Shown piece after piece: positions 35,190-47,107 of a DNA stretch of 64,000 nt. The stretch lies in assembly GCA_002102555.1 (NCBI GenBank), contig MCFL01000019.1, positions 124,001 to 188,000 of the forward strand, written 5' to 3'. Position numbers and translations under genes: made by a program. A model generated the notes under the pieces. That model did no database searches. It saw nothing but the letters and a program-made list of their open reading frames with translations, and was not told the DNA's origin. How positions within the stretch are numbered: the stretch's first letter is position 1; each line of letters opens with the position of its first letter. This stretch comes from Catenaria anguillulae PL171 (taxonomy: Eukaryota; Blastocladiomycota; Blastocladiomycetes; Blastocladiales; Catenariaceae).

Positions 35190-37066
35190 TCACCACTTTT
35201 TCTCACTCGACCACGCGTCCAGCGCGCGCAACTGGCGCTTGTCCTCGCTGGTCGCCAACCCAGCATACCGCATGTCTGGATGTGCCCTTGCCATGCCATC
35301 CCTCGTATCCTGAGCAGTCTCGGGCAAACCCTGGCCTGCAGGCACCGGTGCCGATTCAAGAGACGGCGACAAGGTGCGAATGGGCGGAAGAACAAGCGGG
35401 CCGTCCGTCGGCGGCGGATATGAGCGCGCAGCAGGCACAGATGCACTTGTGGGCGATGGGAGCAGCGACATGGATTGAAAGTGAGGGTTGATCATGGACG
35501 ATGCAGACCCGGACCGTGACCGTGTCCCATGCGCCATCGATGCCGAAGCCGATGTCGATGATGGGTGTGGGAGAATGCCTGGGGGCGGCGAGTCAAGGTG
35601 GGTCCAAGACTGGCGTCCCGTTGATGATGACGACGACGACGGCACGGCAGTCACGGGTGGGAATGTCGATGCTTGGCGGTGCTCGGGAGACGCCATGGAC
35701 GGGCGCGCGTACGGGTGAGAATGCGCGCGCGTTGGTGAATAGGATGGCCGACGAGGTGACGTGATGAGCAACGAGCCTGGAGGGCCGGGTGGCGGAGGCG
35801 GGCTTGTACTGTATGGGTGTGTTGCTGGGTACGGTGGGTGGTGGTATTGTTGCGAAGCAGAGTGCAAGTGGGGAGGTGGGTACGAGTTTGTCGGGGAGGG
35901 GCCGTGGGGCTGCTGCGAGGGGGGCGGTTGCGCGCTGTGGTATTGTTGACCCGTCGGAACGTGATTGTGTGACTGGTGATACTGTCGTGATGCTGGTGCT
36001 GAAGCTGTTCCAACGGCGATGGGAGCAGGCAGTTGCCGCTGCTGCTGCTGCGGATGAGGTTGAGGTTGAGCTAACGCTTGCGCTTGGCCATGCTGCTGGT
36101 ACGGAGGATGATGACTTTGATGATCATGAGCAGCAGCCGTGTAAAAACCATGACCAGGAACCATGGAGGGTGGCATGGAGGCGGCTTGAGGCGCGAGAAC
36201 AGGGCCAGAGATGGTTGGCAGCCGAGTCGCGGACCGGCGCGACAGGGCAACTGGCGTGTCATTGGCCGCGTAATACAAGTTTTCGGGCACGGGCAAGTTG
36301 GCCAGGCGATCGTCCGAGTCGATCGTGGGCAAGGCACCCGCCGTGGCATCCGACTCGGCATAGTAGGAAATGAGCCGAAGCTTTTGTCCAAATGCCGTTG
36401 ACAGACTCAAGGCGCGTTTCTTGAACACGGTTCGTGTTGGCGCACCACCGACACCAGCCGCTGCTGCCTGATTTGACCCTGCAGCAGTAGCACCCTCGGA
36501 AGAGAACACATCGTCGTCACCGTCATAGTCGCCACTCGTGCCAATTGTACCAGGAGCCGGAACCGGAGCCGGAGCCGGAGGTGGCGTCACGTGCTTGTCG
36601 TCGAGTAACGAAGGTGAGCTTGTGGTCGTCGACACGCTCGTGTCCGACGGCCGACGCGTTGTTGGGCCCGTGGTCGACGTGGGAGACGACCCGGCCGGGT
36701 CGTGGGCAAGCTGCGTGTAAAGCAAGAAGTGACCCTTCATGCGCGACGACGACCAGAGGCGTGAATCGGCCCAGCGGCGCACCTGTTGTCATCATCATTT
36801 AGGGCAGCGTGTCAGTTAAAATGACCGAATGGCAAGGGGATGTGTGACGAGTCCATAGGACATACCTGAGCCTCAGTCTCTTCAAAGATAAAGACGGATC
36901 CCGACCGAATCAGGGTTGCCCGCTCGTCGTCAGTCAATCGCCGAGTCACGCGCGGCAAGATGCCGGTACGCGCGGCCTCGACCAGGCGGAGCGCGTCGTC
37001 CAGCGACCGAATAATACCGAACCAGGTTTCCATGGCGTTGCTTGGGTTGCGAGGATTTGCCGACAT
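35190..37066 (-). CDS. Gti1/Pac2 (WOPR) family transcription factor
   Basis: Two exons (37066-36866, 36782-35190; intron GTATGT...ACAG) give 597 residues. The first WOPR half is clear: 'ETWFGIIRSLDDALRLVEAA', 'GILPRVTRRLTDDERATLI', 'RSGSVFIFEE' and, across the intron, 'VRRWADSRLWSSSRMKGHF'. The second half begins near residue 195 ('GQKLRLISYYAE', 'LANLPVPENLYYA'). RRLT matches the protein kinase A site conserved in this family. The rest is a Pro/Gln/His/Ser-rich tail. WOPR proteins (C. albicans Wor1, S. pombe Gti1/Pac2, Histoplasma Ryp1) bind DNA and control morphological or developmental switches. Here the target programme is unknown. A long gene-poor region lies upstream. Confidence 0.92.
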
Positions 37067-40000
37067 AGGTGGATGATGGTAGAGGTATGAGGGGCGGCAA
37101 ATTGGATTCGTTCTGTCGCCGGCGGGTGATGAGGTGATGAGGTGGGAGTGCCAGTGAGAGACAACAGAGATTAGTAGGGTATCGAACAATATGCCAATGA
37201 CCAGCACGGAGCACAAAGAAAATATCAAATGGGTTGGGAAAGGCGAAATTGATCAAAGCCGAGCAAATAAAAGGGTAGAGAGGGGGAAATGGCCACTACT
37301 TAACTCGTGCGGTGAGCGTGTCGTGTTCGATGAGAAAAGCAAGGAACATGCAAGGCAAGTTGAAGGCCATGAACGATTGATGTGAATGGGGCCGCGGCGG
37401 ATATCATAGAGGCGGAATGCGAAGCACGGGGCTTGACCGAAATCAAAAGTAAAAGCAGGTGCATGAAGTGAAAGAGGTGTCATGAGTCTCGCGGAGTGCT
37501 CATTGTGTAGTTGGTGAACAAGGGGCAAAATGGCACGTCAACCAGTGCGACATTGCAGTGTGTCACAATACAAATGTAAGCAGGGAGTGCGGGGAAGCAC
37601 CCGAAAGCGAAGCACTTCAAGCATCCAGTGCGTGCACAAGACGCTGCATGCAACTCATGAACGCATGACACCGAGCGTCAAGGGCACAATCGATGTCGCG
37701 AGTGGATGGGAACCATGAGGGCATGAACCAAGATGAGGCGGACGAAAGGACATGGTGAAGCAACGCAAAATGTGATGACAGAGAACAACAAGTCAAAGTC
37801 ATTGCAGTCATGAGCAGGTACGTACCAAAAATGGAGACAGGCAGTAGGTAAATCGGTTGGGTTGGGTTGGAAGCCTGAAGCTTGATCTAGCTCGGGGGAC
37901 AGTGAAGCGAATGACGGTGACGGCGTTCTTCAGCGGGACCAAGAGCAGCGGACAACGTTTCCGTTGGCGAGTGAGGCGCGACCTGGGGTCTTGTTATGAT
38001 CACCAGCCCACGCAATCTCAAGCGAACAATGAACAGAGATGGCTGTACACTCTATATGAAAAGACGGTGAATATGTAAGCTTAAGCGACGTTGAGGATGA
38101 TGACGACAGGTTCGAGCAAGCTGAGCCGGCAAGTTGGGGGTGAGACGCGAGGGTCATGCTCCCAAAGACGGACAGCCAAGGACAACGGCGGGGCCAGGGC
38201 CAAGAAAGGCAATGCAGAGAAGCAAACCTCAAAAGATTGAGGACAATGATTGAAATGGCGGCCAAGTGAGAATGATGGCGGACGGATCACAGGGCACTGC
38301 TGCCAGCTCAAGAAACCGCCAATGAGGAAGTATACGACTTGGGGAAGGTGGACGTGGAACAGCGACGGCGGGGCAATTCGCGGTGAATATCGAGCCAAAG
38401 GTGACGGTGATTTGGACGAGTATAAAGCAATGGCGGCGAAAGAGACTTGCTAAAGATGAGACAAAAGGGAAGGAGGCCAGAAGCACCTTGTCGGTTGAAC
38501 CGGATTTATGATGGCGAAAGCGGATTGGATTCAAAGCGTCGGTGGAAAACGGCAAAAATATAGCAAGTCGAGACAAGACCAGGGGGGGGGGGCAGTGTCC
38601 ACCTTATATACCTGGGCTGGCTGCAAGGCGTGAGCGGGCCGGCCAGGCAACAAAGAAGAGGGGTGTGAGCTTTGCGTGGAGTGGAGAGCTGAGGAGGGGT
38701 GGGGGTGGGGGTGAGTGGTTGGATCATGGCGCGCACGCACAAGGAGGGACAGCAAAAGTGCGGGCTCTTGGATTGAAACCACCAGGCGTAAGAATCCGTA
38801 CAGTTTGTTGCGGACAATTGTTGCACAACGGCCCGAGAATAGGCGAAAAAACCTTGGTGTTTGAGGGTGAGTCGTGCTCGCTGGCAATCGTCTCTGGACT
38901 GTTGATTGGAAAGCGGGCCCGATCGATATCGGGATCAGTCAAGCATGTCAAGCATGCTTTTTCGTACGTCCGGCGTACATAGCTCTCAGTCATTCGTGAT
39001 TTGACAATTGGACCATGTGAGCACAGCAGAAAGACTTGCCATCTCCATCGTTGTCTTAAAGAGGTCAAGCGCGGGGCGGGCAAGATTCCAATGTGGCTGT
39101 GATGTTGGTGTGCGTGCAGTAGTGTGGGGGGAGGTTCAAGTTCGAGCCAGCAATCATTGAAACTGCATTGAGGTTACACTTGCTCTCGGGTATCCTCCAA
39201 ACTAATCCGACCAAAAGGTTGTGCCAGTGACGGTACTTAAGAGTGGGTAACATGACTCACAAGGCGCCGTTGTGCGAAACCGAATGGCCGCCATGGCGTG
39301 TGAGCCCTCTCTCGAGACCGATGGACGAAGAGGCAAGTGCAGAGATGATGTCGATTGCACACTCACTGTTCCTGAGCCAATACCGAAATGTTGCCTTGTC
39401 GCTCGTCAACTTGGGGGTATCGCACCGTACCAGAAGAGGAATCCGCCAGGATGACAGCCCAAATCCTTGTTCACGACATCATCACCCAAGTGCCTGTGTG
39501 GCGCCGCGACCATTGTCTGTATACAGTATCGATCGCAGGCGTGAAACGAGTGTTGCAACCAGGAAACTCTATCTTTTCAGTAGGCACAGTTGAATGCGCT
39601 CAAGTCATCGCAGCATTTCACTGGCTGCAAATTCACCCACCATCCATCCATCTCGTTTCTGTCGCTCTTCATTCGTTCCCAGACCTCCGCGTCCTTTGCG
39701 TCTTGACTCTGAGGATTCTCGCAACCCAGTCGCCAACAAGGACACTTGGCAGCATTCGCATGCCCGAAAACATGATGAGCGGCCACTTGCCTTTCTCTTT
39801 TTGAGCCTATCAAACCGCATGGGACCGAAAGGTGTGCGTTTATTGGAAGACATCCGTCTCGATTTGACGTCCGAGCAACGGGCCAATGATCGTCCTCAGC
39901 TTATCCCGATTGGTTGGGGTTGATCGGGATGCAAAACATGTCCCAGGAATGATTGATGGCTTTATGCGACCTTCTCCCTCGGCGTAGATCCAAAAACAGG

Positions 40001-40863
40001 CCTGACAAACAACAGCTGTCCACCACATTTCATTTTTCAATTCGTAGAATGCACTCTAACGTTAAACGCTTGCTCGGCCGTTGAATCACTTCAGAAATTG
40101 CAGCCCGCCATCACCACCCGCTCCAGCGACGGCGAAATTTAGAGGCAGTCGCGAGCAAGAACGAGACCAATACCTGGCCAGCTCGCTTTTCTCCGCCTTG
40201 CATGCGCACAATGCTCTTGCTGCTGCCAACTGAAGATGCGGAGTGGTGGACATGTTGCTGCCGCGCTCTTTTATTGTTCTCTTTGTGTGGTTTGCGTGCC
40301 CCGCCACCGGGTAAATGGTTGGACGTGTTCGCAGTGCCGCCAAACGACCACGTTTCGTCCTCATCATCAGTGCAGTGATCGGACTGCGCAAGGGCATGGG
40401 AAATTCATGTAAGTACATGGGAAACATGGTTCCAGTGCGGTACGGGCAGAAATGAGAATGATATCGTCCCGCTCGACTCAAACCTCATTTCAGTGCGGTC
40501 TGTGTTGAGCGGGATGGGTGAGCAAGAATTCACTGTGTCTGACGGATTGCCTGCGACACCGGGCTTGTTTGAATTCGTGTGGGAAAGTGCCAAAAATGCC
40601 GTCCAATGGATGTTGTCAATAAGCTCTGTGGTGTTAGAAGGACGGCCGCAACAAAATTGTATCGGAGAGGATCGGTAGGGCGAAATCGCGAACCTGTTGC
40701 CGTTCGAAACCAGTCATCAATTGGAGGTTGACTTTTCATTGTGTGGTGACGAGCGCAAGCAACTGAAAGAAAAAAGACGACGTGTGCCTGCCCATCGTAT
40801 TCGTATCATGAATTGTGCAACAAACCCGAGTGTCGCAAAGTTGCGAAAACCATACATGCAGAG
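37067..40863. promoter_or_regulatory. 3.8-kb gene-poor region upstream of the WOPR gene
   Basis: No open frame here has convincing codon use, motif or splice structure. The part up to about 38600 is likely leader and promoter of the minus-strand WOPR gene. The part beyond may include regulatory DNA and the 3' region of the lectin-like gene. A weak candidate mini-exon at about 40257-40180 (minus) ends in a GTATTG donor but has no visible continuation. Confidence 0.45.
38602..38610 (-). promoter_or_regulatory. TATATAAGG box pointing at the WOPR gene
   Basis: Read on the minus strand the sequence is TATATAAGG, followed 10-20 bases later by a run of eleven C (38592-38582). The next minus-strand start codon with a real gene is at 37066, about 1.5 kb away. 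Confidence 0.55.
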
Positions 40864-42955
40864 CTAGACACAAATGACGACACCAATTGCGGGTGCTGGC
40901 CCTACGACCCTGGCCAACTGCCGCTTTCGACCTTTTGCGACCGCCATTGCCCCTGCTTGGCTGTTCGTAATACTGGCAATGGCAGCCGTACCGCTGCCTG
41001 CATCGTCGGTAAATCCACCATTTTGCCCTGTTCCCGAGCAATCGGGCCGGATTTGTTTGTAAAACGCAAGTAGTTCCCTCCCACCCGTATCCCCTTTCCA
41101 ATCTTTGGCTGCCAGCGCCAACTGATCATCAGGCACATCGTGCTTGACCCCTCGGGTCCCCTCGCTGCTGGTGCTGGGCTGCTGGCCGTCCCTTCCTTGT
41201 AATGAAGACCCGCCATCCCCGTGACAAACAACCCCACTGGGAAACGATGCAGCCACACGTACACGTTGCCAATGGTCGCAATCATGCATTTGAATTCCAG
41301 ATCCATCCCGACTCGCGGCGCACCCATTCCCTATCGCTCCCAGTGTTTCCGATCCACCCACACGCGCACTTTGCGTCCCACCGTCATTTGTCGGCGGCAC
41401 GTTTCGAAACGCGAGTTGGCCATCTACCCGCGCTATCCGCCCGTGACAGGACCCAGGCAGGTTGACTTGGCTTGCAATGGTCGGCGGTGCCATGACCATG
41501 GCGTCCCCTATCAATGCTCGTACATCGCGAGCAAGCAAGTGGTGGCGATGCAGGGTTGACGGATCCATTCCGACGTTACGATTTGCAGCAGTCAAAGGTG
41601 CATTCGCCCAAGAAGGAAAGTCACGGTGCGATAATGGTTGCATGTTGTGTTTCGCACACATTCCACGCGCATTGACCGTTTGAAGTGTCTGATTGGTTCC
41701 GGCAAGGGCAATGACCGTGACCAATGGCGAGGCGTAATGGCGGATGGGTTGAGGTGAGTGGGTGCAAAGCGAAGCGGCTCGATTGGCGTTGGGTAGGGTT
41801 GGATGAGGGTGCTGCCAGCGGAGACGGAGAAGGAGCCAGGTGGTGAGCGAAAATCGATTGATGACAGTGCACCCGCTGTACAACCCAGGTTGCCAAATCA
41901 AAAGGTACCCTGTCGCTGTCAACGGCTCTGCTATCGTCGTCCTTGAGCGTCAAAGCCAAACCCGACAGGCCATAGTTCAGACCCGACCATGAAGCAATGT
42001 GAACCTTGATGATCCCGTGCTTGCCGCCATGACCATGGCCACGGCGACGACTGCGACCTGCGCTCGCCGAATCCACCCTTTCGTCCACGTCCAGCTCCTG
42101 GCTCCACAACCGACTTGCTCTGCACGATCGTAACGCTACACACATGCATTTCCATTGGTCAACCGCTCAATCATAGTCCATGAGCATTGGAGCGGTACCA
42201 AGGCAAATAGCTTAAGTACTTTGCTCGACCTTGGCCGCCGCTGCGTCGTCCATGTGAGCCAACTGCAGCCCAACTGACTCGCACAAGCTTTCCGCACCAC
42301 GAATCCGCTCGCCTTGCCCTTGCTCCCCGCGCATCACAACATACTCGCCGTTGCTTGAAATGCACGAGCGAGCCAAAGTCCGTGGCCGCAGCCGCAAGAC
42401 GAGGTTGGTGCTGCTCTCATCATCGGTGGGTGAAATGCCCAGTTGCTGCAGGGTTATTGGCCGCTGGCGCGCAATCGGGACGGCGCGTGCACGATCGGAT
42501 CCGCGCAGCTGTACGTCCAGAATCCACTGGAGTTTGGCACGTGGGCGGTGGCCGCCAAGCAAATACTGAGCGATGGACCAAGGCGCGTGCGGCGATGGTG
42601 GGGAGGATGGAAATGTGAGGTTGCCGAGCGTGTAGGCAGTGCACCAAGGCAGATGTGGGAACGGACGCAAGGCGTACGGTACAGCGCATACTGCTACAAG
42701 GGGGGAGGGGGTATGCGGCTCAGCTTGGGCCGTAGTGTGCACGTAGGGTGCGGCGTCCAAACATGTTGACATACCGTGGCTCGTTGGCTGCGTTGGCGGC
42801 CGCCGGGCTTGGCCGTCTTCCGTTGCATTGGCATCCAGCGCCCGCGCCGCCGTGGGCCGATGTGCGGCGTGCATGTCAATGACGGCGGCCCAGAAGGCCA
42901 AGTGGGTTGCGAGTGTCACGGCAATGATGGCACATGCCAATGCAGCGGCTTTCAT
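40864..42955 (-). CDS. Secreted or anchored protein with C-type-lectin-like blocks
   Basis: Three exons (42955-42220, 42135-41873, 41811-40864) join in phase to 648 residues. The start is the ATG in ACCACC-ATG, giving a hydrophobic leader ('ALACAIIAVTLATHLAFWAA'). Two related blocks are visible. The first has 'GEYVVMRGEQG', 'AESLCESVGLQLAHMDD', then 'IASWSGLNYGLSGLALT' and 'DLATWVV'. The second has 'SPLVTVIALAGTNQTLQ' and 'VNARGMCAKHNMQPLSH'. The pattern of a strand, a helix ending in C-x-GLxLA and a later W-G-LALT resembles C-type-lectin-like domains. Calcium-binding residues of true C-type lectins are not evident. A domain of 'GNLTFP...KLQWILDVQLRG' type precedes the first block. The likely location is the cell surface or outside; the ligand is unknown. 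The second donor (GTGCAC) is weak. Confidence 0.5.
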
Positions 42956-44007
42956 GGTGGTGCTTTTCAAACGCTCTGTATGAGTGCCGAATCGGCGCGT
43001 ACTTGGTTTCAGATCATGTTGCGGTCAGGAATGTGTGAATGGCCCGGAGCGGGGTTATATTGACGCATGTTTTTGTTAGGGTACGTGGTTTTCTCCGCGT
43101 TGCCGTTGCCGTTGCCGCGCTGGCGGTACGACGTGCAGGCATCAGGCCGAAGTTGATCATGATCACGATCTCGTCTGGAATGGATGCTTCCGTTTCTCGT
43201 TTTGGCGAACCGTTCTCCACCTCTCATTCAATGCCAAATGGACGCTGTATTTAGGAACATGGGATTGCGGAGCTGTCGCACTTACCCACAACACCGCCGT
43301 GACACTTGTCGCGATGGGCCAGCTTGCCTGCATGGCCATTCGCAACCCTGGGACAAGTTCTCACAGCCACCGCTCCGTATTTACAATCCATGACATGACA
43401 ATACATCGGTATGCGCAGGACCGACCGGTTTCGTCTGGCTTTTATGACCGCAGGGATGCAATCGGTAGGTAAAATTGATTTGTTTGCTACGAAGCTGTAC
43501 CTACGACTTGATTGGCCAGCTTCATAGCAGCAGCACTAACGGCCAATTGCAATGCAATGAGTGCATGTGACCCGTGGCGACAGCTTCGAACTCAGCTACA
43601 TCCCGATCCCATTCAACACTTTGGCCGCAACCTCTGCGGCTGCCAATTTCAAATTGCCCCGCATTCAACGGACATTCGATGCAAGATCACGTTGCCGTTG
43701 TTGGCGGCCGTTCGGTTGTTTCCTCGCGCGCGTTCTACCTCCTGACAACTGCCCGTTGTTCTCGGCTTCCGCGCATATCTGGGTTTGCTGAAGATTTATC
43801 GCAGTCAGCCTGCGTGTGCGCTGCCTACTTATTCTGCACACAGTACCAACGACCCGCGCATATACTGTACAACTTTAGATCTGCTCCGACATTCAGCATT
43901 AGCTTCCCCACACCCTCCCCTTCGCGTTCAACCATCTAGCACTTGTCTCGCGTCGTCGCACTGCTGTCCTTGGCCTTGAGTCTTCCTACGAAAGAGCTCA
44001 CAACGAC
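42956..44007. promoter_or_regulatory. Shared upstream region of divergent genes
   Basis: 1.05 kb between the lectin-like gene (minus) and the seven-span protein gene (plus). On the minus strand an AT-rich 'CAATATAACC' lies near 43055, about 100 bp before the start at 42955. No gene was seen. Confidence 0.4.
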
Positions 44008-45460
44008 ATGTCCGCATCCCGCTCGCAATTCACCTGGTCGCCGTCATCGTTTCTCACGGGCGTGGCCGTCACCCTGGACCTCTCGACCATCCTGTCTGCC
44101 TATGTGCTGTGGTCCAAACTGTGCACTGCCCGCCACCGCGATGCGTCCGCCACCTCTGCCAGCGGTGCCCGTGCCAGATACTACTACCTGATCCTCGGCC
44201 TGATTGCCCTTGCACACTCGTGCGACATGTGCTTGCGCACGGCCGTGACGGCACTCACCATCACCGACAAGGTCAGCAAGGACACGGGCGATTTCGTGTA
44301 CCGCGACTTGACGCCCGGCACGCTTGCCATGAACTTGGTGTCGCTCATGCTCGCGTGGATCGGTGGGGTCGGGTTTGTGGGGTTGAATGTCGTCCGGTTT
44401 CGCGCGATTGCTCGGGCCAGGATGCCCGGGGTGACGAGGATCGTGAGCGGATTGGCGGGCGTGTCCGTGGCCGTATGCTCGGTTAACAACGTATGATTCC
44501 ATACCGTTTCTGCAAATCGGAATCGAGGTATTGTTGGGTGACGGGTCGTGCTTGGTATTGTAGATTCTGTTTGCTTACGGATTCATTGGCTTGTACAAGT
44601 ATGGCGAGGCATCGTCGTACCCTCGCTTCATGGAATCGCTCAATCGCCTCTTTAGCGGTGCGCCTTCTCACTTGCGCTTGGCAACCGATTTGATTTGATG
44701 CTCATACTAGTCGTCCACTGCTTGGGTTGGTGCAGGCTGGTCCATCTACGACTCCGTCATCAACGCGCTCATCTCGCTTGCCTTTGTCACCTACCTCCAA
44801 CGCATGCTCCTCTTTCTCCAGCCAACGCTTTCCGACACAACAACTACCAGTTCCTCAACATCGCATTTGACCTCGGCAGCCGTTCCAGCCGCTCCTGCAC
44901 TTGCTGTTGCTCCACCTCTGGCCAAATCCCACTCATCCACGACATTTGCTCACCTGCTTCGCCGCATCACATGGATCCTCGGGTTTGAATGCTCGGCCAT
45001 GATTGCATCCAACATCTTTGTGCAAGTCGCTCCGACTCTAGACCCGTTATGGAACTCGATCTACTTGTCTGAATCGATCCGGCTGCGCTTGTTTTGCACG
45101 TTTTTCGTGCTGCTCAATCGCATGGTGGGCGAAAGCCGGCAAGCAAGTCACAAGCTGGGCACGACAAGGGACGAGGACGAGGAGGCCATGGCGGTGGCGG
45201 CGGCGGGATTCGGTCCAAAGATGGCAACGACGCCCGCCTCGGCTGCAGCAACAGGTCGACCAAGTGCAGTCACGATTCCGCTCATGCCCATGGGCGGCGT
45301 GAATGTGCCGACGGGCAACAGCGTATCTGTTGTTGCCTCGGCGCATGATGCGCCCATGGAGGCGGCGTTCAAGGGTCCCCAGCATGTTGGCCGACATGGC
45401 GAGGCAACGCGGGGCGGATCTGTTTTGGATCAGGCGGCGCGGCGAGTGTACGGCATGTAA
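44008..45460 (+). CDS. Seven-span membrane protein, possible receptor-like
   Basis: Three exons (44008-44490, 44564-44657, 44736-45460; donors GTATGA and GTGCGC) give 433 residues. Seven hydrophobic segments can be counted: 'FLTGVAVTLDLSTILSAYVL', 'YYYLILGLIALAHSC', 'LAMNLVSLMLAWIGGVGFVG', one built across the first intron (VSVAVCSVNNV plus ILFAYGFIGLY), 'YDSVINALISLAFVTYLQ', 'ITWILGFECSAMIASNIFV' and 'LRLFCTFFVLLNRM'. A Ser/Thr/Ala-rich loop separates spans 5 and 6, and a ~110-residue soluble C-terminus follows. Seven spans with a cytosolic tail suggests a receptor-like protein, but no GPCR family signature is visible. No enzyme motif was seen. Confidence 0.75.
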
Positions 45461-45931
45461 GGTGGTCTGGTCTGGTCCGGTCTAGTTATAGAGATTCTTC
45501 TTTCACAGCTCGATAGGCGCTTCTTGTTTCCCTATCCTTGATTCCCTTCCCGCCCAATGCCTCAATGTCAAATCTGTGTCGCTTCCCATTCACGTCTCTT
45601 CCAATTGTCGACCATGGTTCATGGTGCACAGTCCCACTGTTCTTTCTCGTCATTCACTCTTGTTGTCTATCCATTCATAATCCATCTTGTTACCAATACA
45701 CTTCAAGCAAAGTACATACTAGGAGGTATCCTATCCCTGGTGTGGCTGGATTTCGCCGATTCGACGCGTCCAAGGCCACGCCAGGGTCCAATCCTGCCAA
45801 ACGGCCAATCAGATTAGCTGCCAGTAAGCATCAAAATCAACTGAAGAGGCGTCGATTCGTCTCTGTGAAGACAGTGGCGCCCTCTCTCTCTGCCTCAACC
45901 CATGTCGAGCATATCCATCTACTAAATCACA
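45461..45931. promoter_or_regulatory. Promoter region of the Sec14-like gene
   Basis: 471 bp, C/T-rich, between two plus-strand genes. There is no firm TATA box and no coding frame. Confidence 0.35.
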
Positions 45932-47107
45932 ATGTCAGGCTTCCCCAATGACCTTTCGGACACGCAGCGTGCGGCGCTTGCCACACTGGCGCAATCGCTC
46001 ACGCCCGGCCACTTGCAATCGCACTCGCTCACCATCAACACGCCCGACACCTCGCTGTGGAACGTGGACCTGTCTGCTGTCTCATCCACATCGCCGCTGA
46101 CGTCGGGCCAATCCGTCATCCTGCTCAAATTCCTCCGTGCGCGCGACTTTGTGGTTGCTGACGCACTTGCCATGCTGACCAATACGCTCAAGTGGCGCAA
46201 AGCATTCAACGTGACCTCGCTCGCCTCTGAAGTGTTTCCCGACGACTACGCCTCACTGGGCCAAGTCTTTGGCCGCGAACGCGCCTCGCGGTGTCCCGTG
46301 ACCTACAACTACTATGGCGGCCTCAACGTCGATGCGCTCTTTACCTCGACGCCCACCAATCCGTCGGCGGGGCCCGACCAATTTGTTCGGTGGCGCGTCC
46401 AGCTCATGGAAAGCGCCATGTCCCAACTCGACTTGAACTCGGACCCGGAGGTGGAGGCCGTCATGCAAGTCCACGACTATGCGGGCGCAAGCATGCGCCC
46501 CGCGGGAGCCATGCGCGACGCCACCAAGCAGATCATTGCCCTGTTTGCCGACAATTACCCAGAGTGCTTGTCGCGCAAGCTGTTTGTCAATGTGCCCGCA
46601 GTCATGGAGAGCTTGTTTAGCGTGATTTCCGTGTTTTCGCCCGCAAAGACCAGGGCAAAGTTTCGCATGATTGGTGCGGGCAGGACAAGGGAGGCCTTGT
46701 GGGAGTGGATTGATCCGACCGAGGTACCCGACCGGTATGGCAAGTTTGATGCGGGCGACAAGCACAAGATTCAAGATGTGGGTGTCGGGGCGAGGAGCAC
46801 GGTCGTGGTGTGGCGCAAGGTCAGCAAGGGACAATCGGTCAGGTGGAAGGTGGTCACGGGCGGGTTGGATGTGGGTGTGGCGGGCGGCGTGGCAAAGGAG
46901 GCGCTGGCCGAAGGGCCCGTTGGCGCAGAGCCCGTGGTGATCAAGGGCGGCAAGGTGCCCAAGGAGGCAGATGTCAAGCGCGGCGAGATTGTGGATGGCA
47001 AGGTGGAAAAGGTGGACGATGACGGCGTGGCATACTTGGTGCTTGACAATGGGTACAGTGTCTTGACGAGCAAGGTGGTCAAGTATGTGTTTGAGGTGGA
47101 GGGTTGA
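45932..47107 (+). CDS. Sec14-like CRAL-TRIO phosphatidylinositol transfer protein (Sfh5-like)
   Basis: A single exon of 391 residues. The CRAL-TRIO N-terminal helix reads 'VILLKFLRARDFVVADALAM' with LKWRKAF. The lipid-binding domain includes 'CPVTYNYYGG', 'MQVHDYAGASM', 'IIALFADNYPECLSRKLFVN' and 'EVPDRYGKF', matching the yeast Sfh5 group in order and spacing. The last ~110 residues form a beta-rich block ('STVVVWRKV', 'VRWKVVTGG', 'KVVKYVFEVEG') like the GOLD-type tail of patellin and Sec14-GOLD proteins. Sfh5-type proteins exchange phosphatidylinositol between membranes. The protein would be cytosolic and membrane-associated: there is no signal peptide or span. Confidence 0.85.
   Translation: MSGFPNDLSDTQRAALATLAQSLTPGHLQSHSLTINTPDTSLWNVDLSAVSSTSPLTSGQSVILLKFLRARDFVVADALAMLTNTLKWRKAFNVTSLASEVFPDDYASLGQVFGRERASRCPVTYNYYGGLNVDALFTSTPTNPSAGPDQFVRWRVQLMESAMSQLDLNSDPEVEAVMQVHDYAGASMRPAGAMRDATKQIIALFADNYPECLSRKLFVNVPAVMESLFSVISVFSPAKTRAKFRMIGAGRTREALWEWIDPTEVPDRYGKFDAGDKHKIQDVGVGARSTVVVWRKVSKGQSVRWKVVTGGLDVGVAGGVAKEALAEGPVGAEPVVIKGGKVPKEADVKRGEIVDGKVEKVDDDGVAYLVLDNGYSVLTSKVVKYVFEVEG

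Noticed and set aside
40086-40481. 131-codon minus-strand open frame in the WOPR upstream region
   Set aside because: Poor codon use and no motif. A GTATTG donor-like site inside gives no in-phase continuation that I could find.
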